Origin: Nitrospirota bacterium
GTDB lineage: Bacteria > Nitrospirota > Nitrospiria > Nitrospirales > Nitrospiraceae
Reading direction: 5' to 3'
NCBI GenBank assembly: GCA_018971525.1
Contig: JAGXAR010000041.1
Span: forward strand, 1-33,275
DNA: 33,275 bases
The notes beneath the pieces are model-generated. The model saw nothing but the letters and a program-made list of their open reading frames with translations, was not told the DNA's origin and made no database searches. Shown here piece after piece: positions 24,352-33,067 of the stretch. The stretch's first letter is position 1. Each line of letters begins with the position of its first letter. The position numbers and the translations under genes are program-made.

Positions 24352-24855
24352 GTGAACAGCTCCACATCCCATAACATGTCGGCGCTGCGTGAGCTACTTG
24401 GGCTCAGGCAGGTGCCGGGCTTTTATCGCTCCCCGACTTTTCTCTCCTGCCTTGCCGCAGGAGCTGCCTTCTGGGGGCTGTTGCCGCTCCTGGTGGCTGT
24501 CCAGCCGTTGCCATGGCATCGTATTCTGTCCTTGGTCTTCTTATCGGCTGTGGTCTGGCAGCCGATTGTCGAAGAGCTCTTCTTCCGTGGATGCCTGCAA
24601 GGGTTCCTGTCCATTCGTGAATGGGGACGGCGATCCCTGGTAGGGATCAGCGTCGCGAATCTTCTGACCTCGATGATGTTCGCCGGCTCCCACATCGCAA
24701 CACATTCGCTCCTTTGGGCATCGTTGACGTTGTTTCCCTCGTTGCTTTTTGGGGTTCTGCGTGATCGGTCTGGTTCTGTCTTCCCTCCAATCGTGCTACA
24801 TGTCGTTTATAACGCAGGGTACTTCATGCTGACAGGGGGTTTGTCTCTCGCCTAA
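24352..24855 (+). CDS. mrtJ: CPBP-type glutamic intramembrane protease, MrtJ-like sorting enzyme
   Basis: 167 residues with about five membrane helices. The CPBP/Abi catalytic motifs are present: E74-E75-x3-R79 (VEELFFRG), F-x3-H with H114 (FAGSH), and H150-x3-N154 (HVVYN). The short length and position directly after a subtilase with a GGGGGCS-type tail are characteristic of MrtJ, the proposed processing enzyme of the JDVT-CTERM system (myxosortase-like). The symbol is assigned on motif plus neighbour; a generic CPBP protease is the alternative. The start may be GTG 24352 or ATG 24376; neither has a clear ribosome-binding site. Transcription probably reads in from the subtilase. Confidence 0.75.
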   Translation: MNSSTSHNMSALRELLGLRQVPGFYRSPTFLSCLAAGAAFWGLLPLLVAVQPLPWHRILSLVFLSAVVWQPIVEELFFRGCLQGFLSIREWGRRSLVGISVANLLTSMMFAGSHIATHSLLWASLTLFPSLLFGVLRDRSGSVFPPIVLHVVYNAGYFMLTGGLSLA

Positions 24856-25011
24856 GCACGCAAGATATGATGCAAAAAGAAGACAACATTGATCATGAAG
24901 CCAGGGACAGGTCCTGCCAGAGGATCACCGGATTAAGAGGGAGGATCACTCCGCATGTTCCAGCGGACTGATTGGTCGGACTAAAGGGAGGAAGAAAAGA
25001 GGGCTAGCTTA

Positions 25012-25385
25012 GAATGCCTCCATTTTTTCCGCCCAGCCGAGATTCTGAAGATGGCGTGATCGGTCGCTCCCGGCGCCGTCCGCCTTCGGCCGATTTTCGA
25101 GTTACGCCATGAGTCCTGGTTCTCGGACGAGATCTATCGGCTGTTGAGCCGTCCGGCGCACCTTGTGCATCGCAAACTCGATCCGGCATCCGCGCCGGGA
25201 GGTCACAACGACCGACTTTCTGTATTTTCGTTTTCACGGACCAACCAGGCTGTTCAGATCTAGCGATACAAGGGCGGAAGTGGCCGAGGAACCGAAGAAG
25301 ATGAGACCGCACATGAAGTAGGGATAAGATGTGTATGCCTATTTCAACAACGATGCGAAGGCACTGCGGTCGCGAACGCCGGGGC
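25012..25385 (+). pseudogene. DUF72-family (YecE-like) gene, decayed
   Basis: Pieces of a DUF72 protein appear in order but in different frames: LPPF-like sequence near 25015, RLRPIFELRHESWFSDEIYRLL at 25078-25150 (written here with the hallmark FELRHESWF), an LCIAN-like piece, TDFLYFRFHGPTRLF at about 25210-25255, RYKGG near 25268, and VYAYFNNDAKAL at 25331-25368. At least three frameshifts are needed, and the N-terminal half is missing. The DNA immediately upstream (24856-25011) shows nothing else. The following membrane-protein gene starts only 37 bases after this remnant. Confidence 0.75.
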
Positions 25386-25421
25386 GTTGACTGCGCTGAT
25401 GCGAAGGTGTCAGAAAGAGTG

Positions 25422-26600
25422 ATGCGCGTCGTGGTGAAAGTCATCTTCTTGGTTCTGTTGCTGGCGGGATTACCGCTGCTGGGCATTGTCATCGTCGGGC
25501 AACCGCTTGATCGCTATCTGGAGTTCCCTCCGCGCACCCGCTACGTCCAACATGCGCCGTTCTCCTGGACGGTGTTTATCGCCCTTGCGCTCTGCATTGT
25601 GGGGTCGGTCGCCCCTTTTGTCCTCCGCATCGTTACCTTACGCCTCACGCCTGACGCTCTCCGTCATCCTGTCGGCACTTCACTCGACCATCAGCTCATA
25701 GAGAAGCGCTTCACGCTTCACGAGAGAGGCCCGACGTCTCATGCGTTCCTCTGGTGGGGATGGCTCGGTGCCGCTCTGACTGCCCTGTCCTGGGTGCTGG
25801 CGTGGAATCGCTTCGTTTGGTTCGAGCCGCTCCAGCCATTCACCTTTACCCCCTTGTGGGTCGGGTACATCCTGCTCATCAATGCCTATACGTTTAAGCG
25901 CACGGGACGCTGCCTGATGCTGGACCGGCCTCGCTCGTTTCTCTGGTTGTTTCCTCTCAGCTCGGCGTTCTGGTGGTTCTTCGAGTATCTGAATCGCTTC
26001 GTGCAGAACTGGTATTACATTGGAGCTCAAGAGTTGACTCCGTTGGAATATTTCCTTCACGCAACGGTACCATTCTCCACTGTCCTTCCAGCCGTGCTCG
26101 GCACAACGGAGTTGTTGACATCGTATCCATGGATAAGCGCAGGATTGGAACAGTTTCGGCCGATTCAAAGCACGAACGTGAAGATTGTCGGGTGGGTGAT
26201 TTTCCTGCTTGCTAGTGCCGGGCTGACCGGTATCGGCATCTGGCCGGGTTATCTGTTTCCACTCGTCTGGGTGGCGCCGCTCTTGCTGATCACGTCACTG
26301 CAGGCGCTCGCAGGTGAGGAGACGATTTTCTCAAGCGTGGCGCGGGGAGGCTGGAAGTCCCTGTGGTTGCCGGCTCTGGCGGCGCTGGTCTGTGGATTCT
26401 TTTGGGAGATGTGGAACTACAAAAGCCTGTCGCACTGGGAGTATGCCGTACCCTTCGTCCACCGGTTCCCGATTTTCGAGATGCCGCTCCTCGGCTACGC
26501 CGGCTATCTCCCGTTCGGGCTTGAATGTGTGGCAGTTGCACAGTTCTTCATTCCCGAATGTTGCCGGGACATTCTCATGGATCCCTCGCATAGGGCGTAA
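25422..26600 (+). CDS. Polytopic membrane protein, unknown function
   Basis: 392 residues with about ten hydrophobic segments, starting with VIFLVLLLAGLPLLGIVIVG at 7-26. Conserved-looking aromatic motifs lie near the C-terminus: FFWEMWNYKSLSHWEYAVPF and FEMPLLGYAGYLPFGLEC. I have seen this 'WExWNYW...FEMPxLGxxGxxPFxxEC' pattern only in uncharacterised bacterial membrane proteins. The start at 25422 (AGAAAGAG just upstream) is preferred over an open extension to 25329 that reads through the DUF72 remnant. It is followed after 23 bases by a small exported-protein gene, so the two probably form an operon. Confidence 0.78.
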   Translation: MRVVVKVIFLVLLLAGLPLLGIVIVGQPLDRYLEFPPRTRYVQHAPFSWTVFIALALCIVGSVAPFVLRIVTLRLTPDALRHPVGTSLDHQLIEKRFTLHERGPTSHAFLWWGWLGAALTALSWVLAWNRFVWFEPLQPFTFTPLWVGYILLINAYTFKRTGRCLMLDRPRSFLWLFPLSSAFWWFFEYLNRFVQNWYYIGAQELTPLEYFLHATVPFSTVLPAVLGTTELLTSYPWISAGLEQFRPIQSTNVKIVGWVIFLLASAGLTGIGIWPGYLFPLVWVAPLLLITSLQALAGEETIFSSVARGGWKSLWLPALAALVCGFFWEMWNYKSLSHWEYAVPFVHRFPIFEMPLLGYAGYLPFGLECVAVAQFFIPECCRDILMDPSHRA

Positions 26601-26623
26601 GGGATGTGAAAGGAGACTATCGC

Positions 26624-27019
26624 ATGGTCAGGAGTACCGTCGGCCTTGGGCTATTGATGGTGGGATTCCTCCTGCTGGGCATCGCCCAAGGGGGCGCGCA
26701 GGTAGAGATTGATCCTGCATCGGCACCAAAAAGTTTCATGAGTGGAAAGGACTGGCGAGGATTAAGCAAAGGGGAGCAACAGGCCTATGCCGTCGGGGTC
26801 GTCGATGGGCTCGACCTTGCCTTCGCCTACGAAAAGCAGGGGACCAACCTTGCCTGGATCAATCCCTGCGTGACCGGCATGTCCTCGGATCAAGTCCGTG
26901 CCATGCTCCTGGCGGAAATTGACGCGAACCCGGGAGAGTGGAATCTCCTCACGGTCCATCAGTCGATGTATCGAGCGCTGCGGAAGGCCTGCCGACAGAG
27001 CCCTGGAAAAAGTAGATAA
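26624..27019 (+). CDS. Small exported protein, Rap1a/Tai-like fold possible
   Basis: 131 residues. Signal peptide (TVGLGLLMVGFLLLGIAQGG, 5-24), then an all-helical mature region with two cysteines (INPCVTG and RKACRQ). The order GVVDG...W..C....Q......I...P......V...MYRALRKAC recalls Rap1a/Tai immunity-type proteins and other small secreted helical bundles; the likeness is suggestive only. AAAGGAG eight bases upstream fixes ATG 26624. Probably co-transcribed with the preceding membrane protein. Confidence 0.72.
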   Translation: MVRSTVGLGLLMVGFLLLGIAQGGAQVEIDPASAPKSFMSGKDWRGLSKGEQQAYAVGVVDGLDLAFAYEKQGTNLAWINPCVTGMSSDQVRAMLLAEIDANPGEWNLLTVHQSMYRALRKACRQSPGKSR

Positions 27020-27049
27020 ATGTCACTGAGCAGTCCGCGTGAGGGTGAA

Positions 27050-27240
27050 GACGGGGGACGGTCTACTTTGCCTAAACGGCTCGGTCCATCGTAGGGTGAG
27101 GGGAGAGGGCGGGAAACAACGTATCTCTTGAAGCGTATCTCGCGAGCCAGAACGATCACGGCTTGCGAGCGACGAGATACGCGCGACGAATGACAAACCG
27201 GGCCGGCCCGCCACGCGAAGTAGTTTCTTTAGTACCCTCG
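27050..27240 (+). repeat. Intergenic repeat, full length with hairpin B
   Basis: Left end GGGGGACGGTCTACTTTG. The hairpin has GCGTATCTCG at 27133-27142 and CGAGATACGC at 27173-27182 (inner arms CGCGAGCC/GGCTTGCG). The right core GGCCCGCCACGCG breaks off early into AAGTAGTTTCTTT. It lies between two convergent genes. Confidence 0.75.
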
Positions 27241-27336
27241 TGGTCCTCTCATTGCTGCCTCGAACATGTCTTTGCTACCAGTTCGTTGTGCGTGGTGATT
27301 TCTTGCTCAAAGAATGCTTGCTCCCTCCCACTGCCA

Positions 27337-29973
27337 TCATTCGCCAAACCGGCGAATAAACCAGGTCTTCACCACCTGTGTCAGAATCGCATAGCCCAAT
27401 AACATGAGGGCAAGAAACAGCCAGTACCTGGGCGGGAGCTGGACAAAGCCGAGCGTGTTCGCCAGGGGCGACATCGTCAGCCAGGCGCCGACCGCGACGA
27501 TGATCACGGAAGTGAAGGTGAGCGGCCAGCTGGCTCGGCTTTGGATGAACGGGATCTTGTTGGTGCGAATGACATGGATGATCAACGTCTGGGTGAAGAG
27601 CGACTCCACAAACCATCCCGTGTGGAACAGGGCCGGATTGTCCCAGCAGTTGAACAGGTACAGCAGCAAGAAGAACGTCAGGTAATCGAAGATCGAGCTG
27701 ATCGGCCCGATAAACAGAATGAAACGCCGGATCTTGTCAATACTCCACTGGCGCGGCTTGGTCAGCCAGTCCTCATCCACTTCGTCAGTGGGGATGGTCG
27801 TCTATGAGAAGTCATACAGGAGGTTGTTGATCAGCACCTGGATCGGCAGCATGGGCAGGAAAGGCAGGAACGCGCTGGCCCCCACGACACTGAACATGTT
27901 GCCGAAGTTCGAGCTGGCCGCCATCTTGATGTATTTGACAATGTTGCCAAACACCCGTCGGCCCTCCAGCACGCCCTGTTCCAGCACCAGCAGGCTGTTT
28001 TTCAGCAGGATAATATCGGACGACTCCTTGGCGATGTCGACGGCGCTGTCCACCGAGATGCCCACATCGGCGGCCTTCAAGGCCGGGGCATCGTTGATGC
28101 CGTCGCCGAGGAACCCCAACACGCGGCCCTTACTCTGGAGCGCATGGATGATGCGCTCCTTGTGAGCTGGGACCAGCCTGGCAAAGACGCTGGCAGCGCC
28201 GGCCGCTTCGGCCAGTTCCGTTTCGCTCATCGCCTCGATTTGAGAGCCGAGCAAGAGGTTCGCCACCGGCATGCCGACTTCCTTGCAGATGTGCGCGGTG
28301 ATGATCTCATTGTCGCCGGTCAGGACCTTGACGTCCACGTTCAAGCCGTGAAGCCGCTTCAACGCCTCTGTCGCTGTGTCCTTGGGCGGGTCGAGGAAGG
28401 CCAGGAAACCGAGTAGGATCAGGTCCGCTTCATCCTTGACCGAATAGACCGGTTCATCCGGGGCATTCGGTATTGTCTTATACGCGAGGGCGATGACCCG
28501 GAAGCCCTGACCGTTCAAGTCGTCCGACAACTGTCGGCGTTTGGCGTCGTGCTCGGGCAGCACTTCGATGACCTCTGCTTTGACTTCCACCCTGGTGCAC
28601 AGGCTCAGGACTTCATCCACCGCGCCCTTGCAAATGAGTATGTTCAATCCGGTTTCATCTTCCACGACCACCGACATCCGACGCCGGACGAAATCGAAAG
28701 GGATCTCGTCGATTTTGCGGTACTTCTCGTTCGCTTTCAGGCGTTCTTCCAATTCCTCATGATTGAGGATCGCTTCATCGAGCAGGTTCTTCAACCCGGT
28801 ATGGTGGTAGCTGTTCAGATAGCCGTAATGCAGCACCCTCTCGCTGGGATCGCCATGCGCGTCCAGATGCTTTTCAAGCACGATCTTGCCCTGGGTGAGG
28901 GTGCCGGTCTTGTCGGTGCACAGCACGTCCATCGCCCCGAAGTTCTGGATGGCGTTCAGGCGTTTGACGATCACTTTCTTGCGAGCCATTGCCAGGGCGC
29001 CCTTAGACAGATTCACGGTCACGATCATCGGCAGCATCTCGGGGGTCAGCCCGACGGCCACGGCCATGGCAAACAGAAACGCGTCCAGCCAGTCGTGCTT
29101 GCTCAGTCCGTTGATGAGGAACACAGCCGGAACCATCACAGCGATGAAGGAGATCATCAGCCAGGTGAACTTGTTGACGCCCTGATCGAAGCTGGTCAAC
29201 TGGCGCTGCCCGACGATACTGGCGGCCAGCGATCCAAAGTAGGTCCGGTTGCCGATGTGCAAGGCCACGGCTGTCGCGGATCCGCTCTCCACGTTGGAGC
29301 CCAAGAAGCAGATGTTGGGAAGGTCCAGGGGGTTCTGCACGTTGGTCGACGCCGGGGCGGCTTTCTTCTCCACAGGCAGGGCTTCGCCGGTGAGGGCCGC
29401 TTGATTCAAGAACAGGTCTTTGGCGGAAAGCACCCGCACATCAGCCGGCACCATATCGCCGGCGGCCAGCCGGATAATATCGCCGGGCACGACCTTCTTG
29501 AGCGAAATTTCTTCTTCCTTGCCGCCGCGGACCAATGTCGCGGTGTTGCTGACCATCGCTTGGAGCTTCTCGGCCGCCCGATCGGCCCGCATCTCCTGGA
29601 AGAAACGCAACACCACGCCCAGAACCACCATCACGAAAATAACCACCGTCGCCCGCTGGTCACCGGTGAGAAAGGAAAGCACGCCCAGTGTCACGAGCAG
29701 AAGGACCAAAGGATTCTTGATGTTACTTAAGAGGCGCATCAGGGCCGACTGACGCTTCTCCCGGGCAATCTCGTTCGTCCCGAACTGCTTCAATCGAGAA
29801 TGGGCTTCTCGCTTGCTCAGCCCGCTGAGCTGCGATCCAAGGCCCTTCAGGACGGTATCGGTATCGGCACGCGCCGATTCCAATAGTTGAACGGGATCAT
29901 GCGTTGCGTTTCCGCCGGAGAGGTTACCTCGGGACTGAGACACGTCCGGGGGGTTCTTAGAGATGGTCATCAT
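27337..29973 (-). pseudogene. mgtA: P-type Mg2+-importing ATPase, interrupted by in-frame TAG
   Basis: 878 codons in one frame, the family length. Phosphorylation D354 in DKTGTLT, actuator TGE at 195-197, M4 PEMLP at 311-315 and hinge GDGINDAP are all present, as expected for P3B magnesium transporters. The frame is broken only by TAG at 27802-27804, directly after NNLLYDFS, where MgtA proteins have Gln (DFSQTTIP). The sequence resumes unchanged (TTIPTDEVDEDWL ... IRRFGE) to 27337. A 723-residue product would stop within or just after M6 and lack M7-M10. A CAG to TAG change or sequencing error is the likely cause. No M-box leader is visible upstream; a repeat copy begins 24 bases before the start. 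Confidence 0.88.
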
Positions 29974-29996
29974 GCCTCTACTTAGGGAGAAGAAAC

Positions 29997-30268
29997 GGCG
30001 ACATTGTACTTTTTAAGGATGGACCTGGTCTATGCCGGCGGCGTACATCGAACGATGACGGATGTCTTGAGGGAGCGTTGTGTGAGGGGAGGAGGATTCA
30101 AAGGCAGTTTATCTGGTTTGTCTGGTTGATCTGGTTGGTTTCGTTCCCTGAACAAGACAAACGAAAGAAACCAAACAAACCAAATAAACCAGATGAACCA
30201 GATCCCCGCCACACGCCGAGAAATGGTTCCGGGCGCCCGCTTTCCTTTCAGAAATTCAGAATGTCCCC
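29997..30268 (+). repeat. Intergenic repeat with long T/G-rich hairpin
   Basis: Left end GCGACATTGTACTTTTTAAG, the CATCGAACGATGACGG box, then a very long inverted repeat at about 30108-30205 made of (A)TCTGGTTTG-type units on one arm and CAAACCAAATAAACCAGA-type on the other. The right core CCCCGCCACACGCCGAG is followed by AAATGGTTCCGGG and an extra terminus AAATTCAGAATGTCCCC. Sequence from 30269 to 30665 shows no gene I can support. Confidence 0.8.
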
Positions 30269-30685
30269 CGTAAGTTCTCCATGCGATGAGCATGTCCAGC
30301 ATTTCCGCACTGTGCGGATCGAGCGGAAACACTCACTGAAATTGAAGGCGTCCAGACTTCGTCCTTACACACGAGGAAGAGGTCGTGCTGAACGGATAAT
30401 TGGGAAGAATGTTGCGATGTAGTAGGATTGACGAGAGGGGCGAACCTATTTACACATCTTCAACCTCCGCCGTCCTTCGGGCATAAGTTTTGCGGCTTGC
30501 AAGAAACGCCGATGACCAGCTGTCAGAAATTCGCAACAACCGAGACAGATGGTTTATGCTGTTCACCGAAAAGCGGGGCACAGCAAAAGGCAGGCATGAT
30601 CGCCGTCTTATAAACGACTCAGGTTTTGCCGTCGAGTGAATCGATAAGATCCGGATCGGGTAATGCCGTGCGGAGGAGGTGAAGA

Positions 30686-31009
30686 ATGAAGATCAATGCG
30701 ATACTGCTGATGCTCACTATGATCCTGTTACCTTCGTTGAGTGACGCACGTTGTCGGACAGTGGGCGAGAGTGCCAGTCTAGGAAGCGAATACGGCACCT
30801 TCCCACTGTATCCGGCGGAACGCGTCGTTGAAGCCGGCCAGAAACGCGGTAGTGTTGTGCTACAATGGGTCGGCTACGGCATCGGGCTGCCGCTTTTTGT
30901 CGTGGCGATGCCGTTTGCCATGGTCGGAGCCGGTGCCGGCGCCGCGCTCCATCCGTGGACGAAATGCACAGAGATAGAAGGACGATTACCGATGGTTGAG
31001 GCTCAGTAA
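30686..31009 (+). CDS. Small exported or membrane-anchored protein
   Basis: 107 residues. A signal peptide (MKINAILLMLTMILLPSLSD, cut near DARC) precedes a cysteine pair (ARCRTVG and WTKCTEIEG) and a glycine-rich hydrophobic helix (VGYGIGLPLFVVAMPFAMVG, about 62-81). GGAGGAGGTGAAGA immediately before ATG 30686 is an excellent ribosome-binding site, so the gene is real although no family is recognised. It is monocistronic and followed by a repeat right end. Confidence 0.7.
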   Translation: MKINAILLMLTMILLPSLSDARCRTVGESASLGSEYGTFPLYPAERVVEAGQKRGSVVLQWVGYGIGLPLFVVAMPFAMVGAGAGAALHPWTKCTEIEGRLPMVEAQ

Positions 31010-31029
31010 CCCCGCGTTGAGCGGCAAGA

Positions 31030-31087
31030 GCTTCAGGAGCGGCCCCACCACGCGCCGCGAAATGGTCATGGTATCGATTCTTTTTAG
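31030..31087 (+). repeat. Intergenic repeat, right-end copy
   Basis: GCGGCCCCACCACGCGCCGCG with AAATGGTCATGGTATCG and TTCTTTTTAG. It fills the gap between two convergent genes. Confidence 0.7.
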
Positions 31088-31106
31088 ATCAGTAGTGGCA
31101 GGGACC

Positions 31107-31805
31107 TCAAGCAGTTACCCCGAACAAAGCTCCAACCCCGGCAGTCAAGGCCATTGCCAAGGCCCCCCAAAAGGTCACCCGCACGGCAGAAGTAATCACG
31201 GAAGCGCCGCCGGCCCGCGCAGCCAGGGAGCCTAATAGGGCGAGAAACAAGAGCGAGCTTCCAGAAACAGCCCACATGAGCGCAGATACCGGCACTACAA
31301 GGACAATCAAGAGGGGCAGGACAGCGCCAACTGAAAAAGTGACGGCCGACGCCACTGCGGCTTGAACCGGTCGTGCGGTCAATGTCTCGGATATACCCAG
31401 CTCGTCGCGTGCATGTGCCCCGAGCGCATCATGCGTCATCAACTGGGTCGCGACATTGGAGGCCAGTCCTGCATCAAGCCCGCGCTCAACGTAGATAGCG
31501 GTCATTTCCCTGTGCTCTTGCTTGGGGTGAGCAGCTAACTCCTTACGTTCCCGATCCAGATCGGCGCGCTCGGTGTCGGCTTGCGAACTCACCGAAACAT
31601 ACTCGCCGGCAGCCATCGACATTGCACCAGCCACAAGACCGGCAACGCCCGCGATCAAAATACTCTTTGAACTCGCACCTGCTGCTGCCACGCCTAAGAC
31701 GAGGCTGGCAGTGGAAACAATACCGTCATTTGCGCCGAGGACAGCCGCACGGAGCCAGCCGATGCGGTGCGTTTTGTGTTTTTCAGGGTGTGGCATCACG
31801 TCCAT
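31107..31805 (-). CDS. VIT1/CCC1-family iron/manganese transporter
   Basis: 232 residues. An amphipathic N-terminus (HPEKHKTHRIGWLRAAVLGA) leads into the family signature GANDGIVSTASLVLGVA and VAGLVAGAMSMAAGEYVSVS. A charged cytoplasmic metal-binding stretch follows (DTERADLDRERKEL...EHREMTAIY) and then three C-terminal helices; five membrane helices in all, as usual. The family moves Fe2+ or Mn2+ out of the cytosol by proton antiport. The start at 31805 has TAAGG close upstream; an ATG nine bases in is an alternative. The gene stands alone between repeats. Confidence 0.9.
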   Translation of the reverse strand: MDVMPHPEKHKTHRIGWLRAAVLGANDGIVSTASLVLGVAAAGASSKSILIAGVAGLVAGAMSMAAGEYVSVSSQADTERADLDRERKELAAHPKQEHREMTAIYVERGLDAGLASNVATQLMTHDALGAHARDELGISETLTARPVQAAVASAVTFSVGAVLPLLIVLVVPVSALMWAVSGSSLLFLALLGSLAARAGGASVITSAVRVTFWGALAMALTAGVGALFGVTA

Positions 31806-31849
31806 TCTGCCTTAAAGCCGTGCCTAGCGACACCTCACGTTCAAGTCTG

Positions 31850-32115
31850 CTGCAGCTTACCCGTGCAGCACAGCAGGGTAGCCGCAGCAATCTGTGGCGG
31901 GCAAGTCTACTGCAAAGTCATAGCCGTATTCATCATTCCGGAAACGATGTAGGAGTTTCGTATGAAGTGAGCGGAGGACGAATCAGAGGCGGTCTATCTG
32001 GCGCGCGGGGCTGTCTGGTCACTCTCGTTCGTCGCACTACACCAACGAGACAGACCGAAGGAGCCAAATGAGTCAGCTCTCCGCCACGCGCCGCGACATG
32101 GTTCGGGGCGCCTTC
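31850..32115 (+). repeat. Intergenic repeat, extended subtype with hairpin A
   Basis: Like 15903-16171 it carries the extra 5' segment (CCGTGCAGCACAGCAGG, GGCAAGTCTACTGC). The hairpin at 31992-32075 has arms GGCTGTCTGG/GAGACAGACC. The right core CTCCGCCACGCGCCGCG is followed by ACATGGTTCGGGGCG. Confidence 0.8.
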
Positions 32116-32128
32116 GCATTTCCGGTAC

Positions 32129-32338
32129 TCATTTCATAACCACAGTTTGTTTAATGGTAAATATCCCCACACCCCTGGTAACTTTCACCTGCCCTGCGCG
32201 GTTCAAGCGAGACACTTCGAGAAAGAGCTCGTTCCAGGTGAATTCCGGGTAGCGAGTCACCAAGGCCTCGAACTCACATTCCGGAAAGCCTTGGAGGAAT
32301 TCCAGGATCCGGTCGGTAATGGGCTTTTGCTGTGACAT
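32129..32338 (-). CDS. Small winged-helix-like protein
   Basis: 69 residues: MSQQKPITDRILEFLQGFPE, then FTWNELFLEVSRLNRAGQVKV and TRGVGIFTIKQ. The helix-helix-helix-beta-hairpin pattern fits a minimal winged helix, suggesting DNA binding, but no named family is matched. AAGGAGG seven bases upstream fixes ATG 32338. It ends 14 bases from the right end of a repeat. Confidence 0.65.
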   Translation of the reverse strand: MSQQKPITDRILEFLQGFPECEFEALVTRYPEFTWNELFLEVSRLNRAGQVKVTRGVGIFTIKQTVVMK

Positions 32339-32528
32339 CAAGCTTCCTCCTTATGGGTATCTGAGTGTCCGCGAACTGACACCTGCCTCAGACTGCCTCT
32401 GAGACTCAAATTGCCAGGGTTCTGAAGCGCGGTTGACTAGCATGAGCGTTATGGGGCTCACGGTGCAGAGAACACCTCTCATGCCTGCCTACTCAACCGG
32501 GTGCCGTTCAGCACCAAAAATCATCTAC

Positions 32529-32549
32529 ATGGCCTCCTCCGGAGGCCAT
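32529..32549. repeat. Perfect short palindrome hairpin
   Basis: ATGGCCTCC, loop TCC, GGAGGCCAT: nine uninterrupted pairs. Another hairpin (CCCATGAG/CTCATGGG) lies at 32694-32724. Neither is followed by a T-tract. The interval 32342-32776 shows no supported gene around them. Confidence 0.45.
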
Positions 32550-32776
32550 CTCGACAAATTCACAGCCCACCATCGGCTGGTACTCCGGTTCCTTATCACG
32601 GAGGCCGACTTGACGGTGCCGTAGGGCGCGCACTGCTCATGCCGCTGCTGGGCGTTCGTGGCAGGAGACAGGCCCGCCACAGAAATCCTCGTACCCATGA
32701 GTGCTCATGAAGAGTGCTCATGGGGCTGTTGGCGTTAGAGCGGCGGAGACTGGAGAATCGGTCGCGTGAGGAAGGA

Positions 32777-33004
32777 TCAGGAAGCGCGAGGGATGAGACA
32801 GTCAGCGAAGCAGAAACGTCGTTTTGTATACTGTGCCCGAAGGTCGACTAGGTCAAGTGATATATTTTGCCTGCTGCTGCAGACTGGGATTCGACGCCTC
32901 ATCTCAGCCCACCAATGCCGCTCGAGCAGTTCGGCCACGACGGTCTCCCGTGTGTTCCCGTGCAAGGGATCGCGAGGATGAGAGCGGGGCGGTCGATCGT
33001 TCAT
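32777..33004 (-). pseudogene. VF530-like DNA-binding protein, degraded
   Basis: 75 codons from ATG 33004. The first half matches the VF530 (DUF2132) domain: DPLHGNTRETVVAELLERHW and WAEMRRRIPV, where the family has NPLHGVTLE...LVEHYGWEELGxRI. The expected second half (RCF..DPSVKSSLKFLRRTPWAR..VE) is not present; instead CSSRQNISLDLVDLRAQYTK appears, with only scattered likeness. There is no ribosome-binding site. A frameshift or several changes have probably destroyed it. Confidence 0.55.
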
Positions 33005-33067
33005 ATGATGCGGGCTTTGTGGAGAAACGTAACTCATTGCTGAAGAATTCCACCAGAAGTCCTGGAC

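Noticed and set aside
25329-25421. Upstream start at 25329 for the membrane protein
   Set aside because: Those 31 codons read through the tail of the DUF72 remnant in another frame, and a membrane helix starts right after ATG 25422.
28549-29730. 393-codon plus-strand frame antisense to mgtA
   Set aside because: It is His/Gln/Gly-rich shadow coding opposite a clear P-type ATPase, with no ribosome-binding site and no family likeness.
4718-29973. UGA (and UAG) recoding, because TGA stands at Trp sites in the oxidoreductase and beta-barrel remnant
   Set aside because: TGA and TAG also end complete genes at the expected family length here (for example TGA at 9084, 12906, 17876 and 31107; TAG at 5924). 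The beta-barrel piece also carries a TAG and is truncated. Ordinary mutation is simpler.
29974-30060. M-box (Mg2+) riboswitch in front of mgtA
   Set aside because: Only 23 bases separate the start codon from the left end of a repeat, and no M-box elements are visible.
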